Source: Saxidomus purpurata
Taxonomy: Eukaryota; Mollusca; Bivalvia; Venerida; Veneridae
Reading direction: 5' to 3'
Assembly (NCBI GenBank): GCA_022818135.1
Contig: JAFMSR010000005.1
Coordinates: 29,695,100 to 29,759,099 of the forward strand
DNA length: 64,000 nucleotides
The notes under the pieces are model-generated. The model was not told the origin of the DNA and made no database searches. It was given only the letters and a program-made list of their open reading frames with translations. Both the position numbers and the translations under genes were made by a program. This document shows positions 32,359 to 40,675 of the stretch, piece by piece (position 1 is the first letter of the stretch; each line of letters starts with the position of its first letter).

Positions 32359-32681
32359 GATCCGAGCGTCTTTGGGGGTTTCACAAACTTCAAACCTGGT
32401 GCGGTAGAATGTAACCCAGAGAGCTACTTAACAACACGAGCCACAATTCTTTGTCCGGCGACTGAAAACTCAGATGAAAAATGGCAACACCGATAGCGTC
32501 ATCGGCAACACTAGAGCGTCGTCCGAGAACTGATTCAATTTCATAAATGTCCGAGTGTTTTATCGGCTGAATTTCAGGCAGGTAGAAAGAGCCTTCAATA
32601 CGTTCTCCGGCAAGATCTTCGAGCTGTACTGTAGGTGGTGAGCTGTGACGAATGTGAATAATTTTACAGAACTCGGTGGTC

Positions 32682-32687
32682 CAATTG
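32682..32687. repeat. target-site duplication, left
   Basis: CAATTG, matching 34350-34355. The sequence is itself palindromic, so a shorter duplication with longer terminal repeats is also possible. Confidence 0.7.
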
Positions 32688-34349
32688 ACCTTACGCCAGG
32701 AGAGGCATAGCCACGCCCACCGAAATCAAGGGGCACTACTCCTGCGAAGTCCGACAAACACATGAAACGCTCATACAGATCTCTATTGAACTAAGTCTGA
32801 AATCATTTGTTTTATTCATATATTTGATAATATTTAACTGTCTTATCATCCTTTTGCTGAATTCAAAAATATTTTCATTAAAAAAGCACAAAGTTTACTT
32901 TGAGTGAATTTATTTTTAAAAGATTACTAGTCTCCAAAACTCGTGCGGCATTCTGTTAACAGATTAAGGTTAGTTATGTGCAGACGCGTTGCAATCATTT
33001 GTATTGTCATGAAATTGAAATGTTATTTTAATTAGCACCATAACATCAGTTATCACATATTTACGGTATCATTATTATGTCCGCTGTGCATTAATTATCA
33101 AATACTCTTCAAATAGGCGTTAATTGAAAAGCTCTTAAAGATTAGATTCGATAAGCATTAATCATGTGTCAACAGTAAAAGTAGCTGTGTGACCATGGTT
33201 TCTGATCTGTATTGCGTGGTAGACTTAATTTTTGTATGCAGTTCTGCGAACCGGATAAGGGATGTTATGTTTGAAACAATGTGACACTTTTATAACTAAA
33301 ACTAAACCGATAATATACAGTAAAGCATATAAATTTTTATCATTTTGATTTAGCCTCCACATGAAAATCAATTTTTTTTAAAGTTTATTATTGGTATTGT
33401 TTCTTTTTGGTGTTGTTGTTATTTTCTAAAATGATAAACAACTGTATGTCCAGCTATAGCATCATTTATTTGTCACAATTACTGTTTAAATCAAATGTAT
33501 CAGATGCATCTGACTGACTGACTGGCTAATTGGAGTTATTTACTCTCGCTACCGGTCGTAGACATATGACCGAGCATGACTTATATTATCATTGTGCACT
33601 TAAAGTTTATGATGTGCAAGTCCCCAAACAACAAGATGCATCGGTCAAAGCCTTTCAAATATATGTATACACACATGAAGACGCGTTTTAATAACTTAAA
33701 GATACATTTTACAGGGCATGCACTTCATTTTTAACTGCGATCTCCTCCATGGTTGATTGGTTACAGGCTTACTTGTTATCATTAAACATATCCTTAATTT
33801 AGAATCACGGGCTCGAGTTTAACTACCTTCCATGTCTCCTAAGCCTATTTGAAGAAGTTGGCAGTTTCGTAGATGTATAGTACATGTCATTCCCTAAAAC
33901 GATGGTTGCTCAAGTTGTAAATAACCGAAATACTGTTGAAACAGGGCGTTAAAACGTTATGACAAGACAACACTATTAAAGTCTGAGTTAATTTCGACAG
34001 GATAACTCTTTGAGAACCTCTGAAGGAACGTCAGTCTTCTTGCTTTATTTCTTAAAAAAAAGTTTTATAAGATCATTTTAAAACGTATGAAGAATCATAG
34101 AACATACAAACTAACCCCGTAAACACGATTTACGGTGTGACCATCACGATAAAACTTGTTTATTTTAAAGAAATAGTCTTTCTTACATTGAAAATACCTA
34201 ATATTGCATGTCCGTCAACGGATGCATTTTGAATGTTTGACGGACAAAATGGCGGCTAATAACCACGTTCGTCACATGTTGTATCAGCTAGCTGTATGAT
34301 TGGTCTGATAAGAGATTCTTATCTGTCAATCAAGAACCTGGCGTAAGGT
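32688..34349. mobile_element. non-autonomous DNA transposon inside the integrase gene
   Basis: 1,662 bp bounded by perfect 13-bp terminal inverted repeats (ACCTTACGCCAGG at 32688-32700, its complement at 34337-34349). It is flanked by CAATTG at 32682-32687 and 34350-34355. It splits integrase within one codon neighbourhood, and the coding sequence resumes in frame on the other side, which proves insertion. The interior is AT-rich with no substantial open frame. A perfect short palindrome (GATAAGA-n3-TCTTATC) lies near 34311 and another inverted pair (GTCCGTCAA / TTGACGGAC) at 34209-34244. A 6-bp duplication fits Polinton-type or a few rare superfamilies. Family unassigned. Confidence 0.82.
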
Positions 34350-34355
34350 CAATTG
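34350..34355. repeat. target-site duplication, right
   Basis: CAATTG, matching 32682-32687. Confidence 0.7.
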
Positions 34356-35157
34356 GGTAGATACCCTTTGTCAAATGTTCGTTTAGCCTTGTTGATACGC
34401 ACTAAATCTCCCACGTCGACCGAGAGTTTAGCTTTGCGTGTCTTGGATCCATACAGGTGTTGGGTAATCTCCGGCTCCTGTTGTGTCGTGACCGAAGCCG
34501 GGGTGGTCTGAATGCTTCGATGGAAACTGTGATTGTAGGCATGCACCAAATCTTGCAACACATCAATGTACCTCCGGGTCTTCTTATGCGTAAAATATTT
34601 CCACATCCGTGTTTTCAAAGTGCGTTGAAATCGTTCCACTATACTGGCTTTCGTCTCTGGATTCTCAGTGGTGAAGAAGTGAATGTCCTTTGTTTTTAAA
34701 AAGGATTGAAACTTTTTGTTTTTGATTTCAGATCCTTTATCCGTTTGCAGTGCCTGTGGTATTCGCTCTTTCAAGATGAACTTGAAAGCTTTGATTAAAC
34801 TCTGTCCTGTTTTGTTGTACAAAGAGACTACCCAGGCATATTTTGAAAACACATCAATGACACAGACCAAATACCGATACTGATCATTGTCTTTCTTCAG
34901 TGACTGTAAATCGGCTAAATCCGCTTGCCACTGGTGATCAATGCCTCCCACCACTGTTTTTCTTCTTGCAAATTTACGACGAATCGGTTTATGCAACGTG
35001 TAAGTTTTCTGCCGCTGTAACCAGGACTGGACTTGTTTCATGGTGATAGATTTGTCTTGTTTTCGAGCTGCTTTGTACAAGACACCTATCCCTGAAAAAG
35101 CAGCTGGATGTTAAACATAGTAAATGCGGTAAAGTCGATCCTCCCGTTTCATTTTCA

Positions 35158-35574
35158 TCACCAAGCTTCCCAGTGTGAGGCCAAAGGTGTGGAGGTCATG
35201 GTTTTATACCGTTTCATGACCGTTTGAGGTGGTGACATCAGTGAGAAGTCTGGTTTATCTGCTTCCGCCTCCCAATTGTCCTCATTGGTGATGCCTGATC
35301 TCTGTATCCAACCCCATCGCTCCTTGTTACCCACGACTTCCTGGGGAACATTGATCTCTTTGAGCCCCTGAGCAAACTTTTCCCATCCTTTGGGTTTCGA
35401 ACCTTTACGATAGCGTAGCACATCATTGACCAAATCAATGACATTAGATCCTACCACGGGTGTATCTTGGTATTGCAACACACCGTGACGGTCCCAGCCC
35501 ATGTTGGGATGACTCTTAAGCAGATGTAGAAGTAATTTAGCTTTTCGTTGCATCGTGACGGGTACGCTGGTCAT
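35158..35574 (-). CDS. conserved Polinton protein, 138 aa (function unknown)
   Basis: No function recognised. The pattern KAKLLLHLLKSHPNMGWDRH, GSNVIDLVNDVLRYRKG, PKGWEKFAQGLKEINVP followed by VGNKERWGW resembles an uncharacterised protein found next to integrase in many invertebrate Polintons. The ATG overlaps the stop of the preceding 115-aa frame (TCATGA). The frame is also open far upstream of this ATG, through an Ala/Pro-rich stretch encoded by the same CAG-rich DNA. The two frames may therefore be one gene split by a shift in that tract. Its own stop overlaps the integrase start. Confidence 0.6.
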   Translation of the reverse strand: MTSVPVTMQRKAKLLLHLLKSHPNMGWDRHGVLQYQDTPVVGSNVIDLVNDVLRYRKGSKPKGWEKFAQGLKEINVPQEVVGNKERWGWIQRSGITNEDNWEAEADKPDFSLMSPPQTVMKRYKTMTSTPLASHWEAW

Positions 35575-35918
35575 GATACGATTTTGAATCGTGGTGGGGT
35601 CTTCTTCTGTAGTCGGTGGTGCTGGTGGTGCTGCTGGAGCTGCTGCAGCTGCTGCTGTTGCTGCTTTTGTTGTAAGAGTCGAACTCTGGGGCTGTATGGC
35701 TTTCTTATGGGCCCTCTGAAATTTCTGTAACGTTTCCCATACAACTGAGCTTTCTCTGACTCCGACAGGTCATCCCGTTGTAGTACAGACTGCATCTCTT
35801 TTTGTAAATCCACGGTGTGCACGACCTGTGGGCTAGGTGGGAGTCGCGGCCGTGGTGGTTCTGCTTTTCTTTGCATCTCTTCCAACATTTTGTAGGGAAC
35901 AATGACCATCTTCTTCAT
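35571..35918 (-). CDS. conserved Polinton protein, 115 aa, glutamine-rich end
   Basis: Begins MKKMVIVPYKMLEEMQRKAE, then a proline-rich link, a helical LSESEKAQLYGKRYRNF and RGPIRKPYSPRV. It ends in a glutamine- and histidine-rich tract coded by CAG repeats (about 35600-35670). Related Polinton proteins combine a KMVLVPY-type start with the KA-x-LL segment seen in the 138-aa frame, which supports a common ancestral gene. Starts six bases after the 131-aa gene ends. Function unknown. Confidence 0.6.
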   Translation of the reverse strand: MKKMVIVPYKMLEEMQRKAEPPRPRLPPSPQVVHTVDLQKEMQSVLQRDDLSESEKAQLYGKRYRNFRGPIRKPYSPRVRLLQQKQQQQQLQQLQQHHQHHRLQKKTPPRFKIVS

Positions 35919-35923
35919 ATTTT

Positions 35924-36319
35924 TTAAAAAGGTAGGAGTCCTTGTATGACTTTACCTACGACAGGTGCTAAAGCAGGAGCCAAAGCAGGAGCTAAAATGC
36001 TTAGTAAGGGTAGAACTTCTCCTTGTTGATTCAATACCCTCTTTTTCTTTTGAATCGATACTTTTTTGTCCGCTATCAGACGGAGTTGTTGAAGCTTGGG
36101 GTGTAACTTGCGTTTCTGAGCCTCTGACAGGGACACATTGCCTTTTAAAACATTGTGACAGCACTCTGCGACGCAATGGATCAGCTCCCTGGGTGCTTCT
36201 TTCAGAATCTTCTTTCGTAAAGGAGCAGAGGCTTGTCCGAGAGCCAATACCATGGTACCGTGATTTTTAATCAACGGTTCTTTACGTTTGGTGATCTTTG
36301 TTTTTCTGCTGCTGACCAT
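35924..36319 (-). CDS. conserved Polinton protein, 131 aa (function unknown)
   Basis: Resembles a small protein common in invertebrate Polintons: APLRKKILKEAPRELIHCV, then ECCHNVLKGNVSLSEAQKRK, then basic KKVSIQKKKRVLNQQG, and a hydrophobic alanine/leucine-rich C-terminus (LLSILAPALAPALAPVVGK). Basic and helical with a hydrophobic end, it could be a virion-associated or nucleic-acid-binding protein; that is inference. The frame is intact. The 202-aa gene upstream shares the basic KR-x-L then G/L-rich end pattern, so the two may be distant paralogues. Confidence 0.62.
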   Translation of the reverse strand: MVSSRKTKITKRKEPLIKNHGTMVLALGQASAPLRKKILKEAPRELIHCVAECCHNVLKGNVSLSEAQKRKLHPKLQQLRLIADKKVSIQKKKRVLNQQGEVLPLLSILAPALAPALAPVVGKVIQGLLPF

Positions 36320-36426
36320 CTTGCTCCGAAGCTAACGTCCAAATGAAGCCCATGACGATTTGTACCACTGTTTTAAACAATACAGCTTTCGGTGATCGCC
36401 CTGATTGACTTGGCATTCAGATTGTC

Positions 36427-37035
36427 CTAAAAACTATGGATGAGAGGTGAAAATCGAGCCATATCCAAGGAGGTTCTCATAGGTGTCATAATGGATGTTC
36501 CTTCGGGTGTTCTCAAGGGGGTTCTCATCGTTGGAGAGGATGAAGGGGTCGGTGAGAGTCTCTGTATTTTTTTCTTTCGACGTCGGGTTACAAATCGATC
36601 ATCTATCTTTTTCGACTTTTTCTGTTTTTTCTGAGATGGTCTTTTCTTAGGAGAGGCTTTTTTCTTTGAAATTTTCTTCTGAATTGTCTTCCCACAGTTT
36701 CTCACGGTTTTTTGTCCATCCCAGCGCAATAAACTTCGAATCATGACCCCACCTAGAAATCCACTACCACCTGGTTTCAAAATGAGTTGGCGTTTTGTAT
36801 TGGCATCCACCTGATTATCGGCTAACTGTGTGATAGCCTCCCGATGTTTTTCCATAAAGTTCATCGTTTGTTTTGGCAAGTGAATCTTCTTTTGCATAAT
36901 CACTCTGGCTGCCAGGGTAAACCATCGGATCATTTCTTCTAAGCCAGCTTGCAGTAACTGTTGTCGGGCTGCAGAATCATGCTGCAGGCTGAGCGCTTCC
37001 AATTTTTCAATCACAGCTCTCGGTGTGTACATCAT
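36427..37035 (-). CDS. basic Polinton protein, 202 aa (possible core protein)
   Basis: Not securely recognised. The N-terminal half is helical (TPRAVIEKLEALSLQHD, EEMIRWFTLAARVIMQKK). The middle ends in KRQLILKPGGSGFLGGVMIR. The C-terminal half is very basic (KKISKKKASPKKRPSQKKQK) and then rich in Ser, Thr and Pro with a repeated MRTP motif. Such tails suggest DNA condensation in a virion. Intact frame, same strand and close spacing as its neighbours, 47 bases from the ATPase remnant. Confidence 0.6.
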   Translation of the reverse strand: MMYTPRAVIEKLEALSLQHDSAARQQLLQAGLEEMIRWFTLAARVIMQKKIHLPKQTMNFMEKHREAITQLADNQVDANTKRQLILKPGGSGFLGGVMIRSLLRWDGQKTVRNCGKTIQKKISKKKASPKKRPSQKKQKKSKKIDDRFVTRRRKKKIQRLSPTPSSSPTMRTPLRTPEGTSIMTPMRTSLDMARFSPLIHSF

Positions 37036-37204
37036 GGTGAGTCAGATACGAATGACCCATGGAATGTCAGTCCACCCCTTTTTATCCTGTGTACACTACA
37101 GGCCCATGCTCCTCCCCTGTCCTCCAATGATGAAACAGATCGGTGCGTAGCCGATACGAATCTGGCGTTTTAGGATGAAAATCAATCAGTAAATACCCAT
37201 GAGG

Positions 37205-38357
37205 TCTCGAGATTGCATCTTGGTAGGCCGCCAGTAAATGGGGTAACTGAATCTGACGCTCTAACGTTTTGATCTGACCTTTGTCTCTGGTGTTTTGAAA
37301 CAAAATCATATAATGGGCATTCAAACTCAGAGTACGGCTGGCTTTCGATTGTTGAAACATGTTTTGTGTGATATAAATCACACTTGCATTCCGATGATGT
37401 CCTTTTCGTGTAAACCACAGCTTGATTTTTTCTTCATCCTTATCGCCGAGCATATCGTCAAAGACAATCAAATGAGGCACCGAAACATCACTCACCAGGT
37501 CTTCTTCGTCATCAGGAATGCCTTCGATAAATTTGATCGAAGGTGAACTTTCTTGCAGCAGAGCGTACGCGGATTGCCATTCTTTGTAACACCAGACCAC
37601 TTGCTCAGGAATTGTATTAAGGTAGTAGAACCCTAATGGGCACCAATTCAAATCATTATAGGCATAATATTTTCTTAATCTGTATCATTTCCTGGATTTA
37701 AAAACAAATTTTAAAAGAATTTTACCGTGAAAAAAAAAGTTATAGGAATTTCAATAACCCTACCCCCATTATCGAATTAGTAATAAAATGACATCACACA
37801 AGAGATAAGAAAATACATGTATTTCATTTATTATTCAAAACTTTGGTACAGATTTGGTATCAGAGTAACAAGAACTATGTTTTCTTTCAGAAATTACACA
37901 CCATTTACTATATAATCAACAAGTTTTATAAAACTTTTATGAAATAATCAGACAGTATTACAATTTTCATGTACTTTTTTGGCCATGTTCAATTTTGAAC
38001 ATCAAAGTTTTTAGGAAAAATCAACATTTTCTAGAAATGGGGCATGACTTTTTGTATATCAAAAATTATCTATAACATTGTGGGAACAGCATGCCAAAAA
38101 TTCACAATGTTTTACCGTCTCTTAAAATAATTTGATTTTGAAAATCTCCATCGATGATTTTAGACGTGTCTGCAAGTAATAAAATCTTCAAATAAGCTAA
38201 TTCTAATTCGTAAAAAAATATTTAATTTCTTTTTAGTCTAAAAACATATAAACATATGAAGAAAAGTGCAAAATAATGAAAATGAAGAAGAAAAAGTAAA
38301 AAAAAAAATTTTAGTTCCGCCTGGATTCGAACCTACGCCCCCAAAAACCTCTAAAGA
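37205..38357. repeat. tandem duplication unit 1 (ATPase middle plus partial TTAA element)
   Basis: 1,153 bp, repeated at 38358 onward with near identity. Each unit holds the ATPase middle region followed by the TTAA element up to AAAGATCT. In this unit the junction to unit 2 falls within TCT, shared by the ATPase (GGTCTCGAG) and the element (AAGATCTTC), so the breakpoint shows about 3-4 bp of microhomology. Confidence 0.9.
37621..38357. mobile_element. truncated copy of the TTAA element
   Basis: Starts with the same GGTAGTAGAACCC end after TTAA (37617-37620) but is cut at the duplication breakpoint inside its tRNA-like part. The missing right end shows it arose by duplication rather than by a second insertion. 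Confidence 0.85.
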
Positions 38358-39507
38358 TCTCGAGATTGCATCTTGGTAGGCCGCCAGTAAATGGGGTAAC
38401 TGAATCTGACGCTCTAACGTTTTGATCTGACCTTTGTCTCTGGTGTTTTGAAACAAAATCATATAATGGGCATTCAAACTCAGAGTACGGCTGGCTTTCG
38501 ATTGTTGAAACATGTTTTGTGTGATATAAATCACACTTGCATTCCGATGATGTCCTTTTCGTGTAAACCACAGCTTGATTTTTTCTTCATCCTTATCGCC
38601 GAGCATATCGTCAAAGACAATCAAATGAGGCACCGAAACATCACTCACCAGGTCTTCTTCGTCATCAGGAATGCCTTCGATAAATTTGATCGAAGGTGAA
38701 CTTTCTTGCAGCAGAGCGTACGCGGATTGCCATTCTTTGTAACACCAGACCACTTGCTCAGGAATTGTATTAAGGTAGTAGAACCCTAATGGGCACCAAT
38801 TCAAATCATTATAGGCATAATATTTTCTTAATCTGTATCATTTCCTGGATTTAAAAACAAATTTTAAAAGAATTTTACCGTGAAAAAAAAAGTTATAGGA
38901 ATTTCAATAACCCTACCCCCATTATCGAATTAGTAATAAAATGACATCACACAAGAGATAAGAAAATACATGTATTTCATTTATTATTCAAAACTTTGGT
39001 ACAGATTTGGTATCAGAGTAACAAGAACTATGTTTTCTTTCAGAAATTACACACCATTTACTATATAATCAACAAGTTTTATAAAACTTTTATGAAATAA
39101 TCAGACAGTATTACAATTTTCATGTACTTTTTTGGCCATGTTCAATTTTGAACATCAAAGTTTTTAGGAAAAATCAACATTTTCTAGAAATGGGGCATGA
39201 CTTTTTGTATATCAAAAATTATCTATAACATTGTGGGAACAGCATGCCAAAAATTCACAATGTTTTACCGTCTCTTAAAATAATTTGATTTTGAAAATCT
39301 CCATCGATGATTTTAGACGTGTCTGCAAGTAATAAAATCTTCAAATAAGCTAATACTAATTCGTAAAAAAATATTTAATTTCTTTTTAGTCTAAAAACAT
39401 ATAAACATATGAAGAAAAGTGCAAAATAATGAAAATGAAGAAGAAAAAGTAAAAAAAAAATTTTGGTTCCGGCTGGATTCGAACCTACGCCCCCAAAAAC
39501 CTCAAAA
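38358..39507. repeat. tandem duplication unit 2
   Basis: Second copy of the 1,153-bp unit, with a few substitutions and a one-base length difference in the A-run near 39460. Beyond about 39507 it continues into the unduplicated end of the element (TTCAGTCCAATGC). Confidence 0.9.
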
Positions 39508-39594
39508 GATCTTCAGTCCAATGCTTAACAACCTAGGCTAGCTCATTAAAATTGAAGAGTTTCAAGTGGAGGTTTTTATTAGGGGTGTACTACC
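38774..39594. mobile_element. TTAA-flanked non-autonomous transposon in the ATPase gene
   Basis: 821 bp between TTAA at 38770-38773 and TTAA at 39595-39598. The ends are imperfect inverted repeats: GGTAGTAGAACCCTAAT on the left and the complement of GGTAGTACACCCCTAAT on the right. TTAA duplication fits piggyBac- or Kolobok-like elements. The interior has no useful frame. Near the right end the minus strand carries a tRNA-like module (about 39466-39545). A truncated copy made by the tandem duplication lies at 37621-38357. Confidence 0.8.
39466..39545 (-). repeat. tRNA-like module inside the TTAA element
   Basis: On the minus strand, AGCTAGCCTAGGTTGTTAAG (A-box-like), GGACTGAAGATC (anticodon-arm-like), a G/T-rich long variable stretch, and GTAGGTTCGAATCCAGCC (B box and T arm). 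The long variable arm resembles class II tRNAs (Ser or Leu). The acceptor stem does not pair well, so it is a tRNA-derived piece and not a gene. The duplicated copy at 38311-38357 lacks the A-box half. Confidence 0.6.
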
Positions 39595-39987
39595 TTAAAT
39601 AGATCTTCCTTATAGTCCAGTAACCGTTTCACAAATTGGGTTTTACCCGACCCACTAGGGCCTGAAATAAACAGATTACAAGGGTGCTTAAATAGTAATG
39701 TGTTCTCCATGAGGGGCAAAAGAATAATGACACCCCAATGGCTTTGAATCTCTTTTTTTATTTTCATGTGTGACATGAAAAAAAAAACTTAAACCTACGT
39801 TACATCTTTCACACATCTTTGTAACATCTAAGTAACATGTGTAACAGTGTAATAGTGTAACCGTGTAATAAGATTATCATCATAGTTTTGTACATTTAAA
39901 AAACATCTTTATGTCTATAATCTTTGTCAAAAAAGCAATCACTTTTGAGTTATCCATGACTTCACTGAGCCACTCTTTCTCTGTTCA

Positions 39988-40664
39988 AGGTAGAATATGT
40001 CGATGCACTTCGCTTTCACAGATTTGAATATAGCGAAGGTTGTCCTGAAATTCGTCCCACAATTTTTCATCTTTCAACAGCTGTGAAGTATAAGCCATGT
40101 TGTGACGGTATTGTACGGGTGTTATCATTATAAATATTAAGATCATGCTCTTTTGTAGACAGGCAACTCAAAAACGCGTCTGTTTCTGCTCTTGACGAAC
40201 ATGCGTCTGTGTCTCTGCTCCATGACGGCGAAATGAAAGTGCTACTTCGAAATCTATTCATAACACCACTGGATCCACTTTTTGTATATGTTGAGTCAGG
40301 TGATCACACTGCACCATATACCTGTCCTACTCATGACCAGAGGCGTGAATAGCCTTGTCCTCCTCCTTTGTTCCCGTCCTTGAGACACGCTTGTACGAGA
40401 GGGTTATGGACAACATACAACCTCCATGTCGTCAGATTAATGACCTCCAGATTAACTTTGAACTTTCCCGTTCGCCACTGCCATGCTCACGGCCCTTTAA
40501 AGGGTTCAAACATCTCTGATAAGGTGCTTACCCGTAACGACACATAACTCACTGCGGCTCTATACAGTTCAAAGTCTATGATGTGTTCAAAAAGAGCTCC
40601 ATGGTTCTTCTACACAATCACGAAACACTCGCTGTGCTAGAGCTGGATGTTATACGTTTGCCAT
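39988..40664 (-). pseudogene. decayed Polinton gene between ATPase and polymerase (unidentified)
   Basis: An ATG at 40664, just after the polymerase end, is followed within five codons by a stop. Open pieces in shifting frames follow: EHIIDFELYRAAVSYVSLRV, then KVNLEVINLTTWRLYVVHNP with GNKGGGQGYSRLW, then near 40097-39988 a piece MAYTSQLLKDEKLWDEF and ICESEVHRHILP. The pieces look like real protein but match no family I recognise. Position would suit the missing cysteine protease, but no His/Cys signature could be found. At least three frame changes or stops separate the pieces. Confidence 0.5.
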
Positions 40665-40675
40665 GGTTCACCTCC

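Larger units (their letters stand above)
32390..35158 (-). pseudogene. Polinton integrase, interrupted by a transposon and a nonsense codon
   Basis: Retroviral/Ginger-type integrase that would insert the element. The gene opens at ATG 35158, overlapping the upstream stop (TGATG), and meets TAA at 35111-35113 after 15 codons. The frame reopens (HPAAFSGIGVLYKAARK) and runs through TYTLHKPIRRKF and the catalytic D, D, E in WQADLADLQ, LQTDKGSEI and ASIVERFQRTLK. At 34350 it runs into a 1,662-bp inserted element. The remaining C-terminus (EFCKIIHIRHS, LEDLAGERIEGSFYLPEI, IYEIESVLGRR) lies beyond it and ends in TGA at 32390-32392. The last part resembles the chromodomain-like tail of Polinton integrases. 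The gene is non-functional as it stands. Confidence 0.88.
37082..39776 (-). pseudogene. Polinton packaging ATPase (FtsK/HerA type), broken
   Basis: The motor that would pump DNA into capsids. The start (ATG 39776 or 39710) and the Walker A motif GPSGSGKT (39639-39662) lie in the right-hand piece, which stops inside an inserted TTAA element after EDLFK. The body resumes beyond the element (EQVVWCYKEWQSAY, Walker B LIVFDDML, sensor-like SVIYITQNMFQQ) in the piece at 38358-38769. A tandem duplication repeats that piece, and only the left copy (37082-37616) continues to the natural C-terminus (HGYLLIDFHPKTPDSYRLR). The order is N-part, element, middle part, partial element, middle part plus C-part. 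No intact protein can be made. Confidence 0.87.

Noticed and set aside
38238..38804. Second intact ATPase gene
   Set aside because: It is a tandem-duplicated fragment without Walker A or the C-terminus; its ends are transposon sequence.
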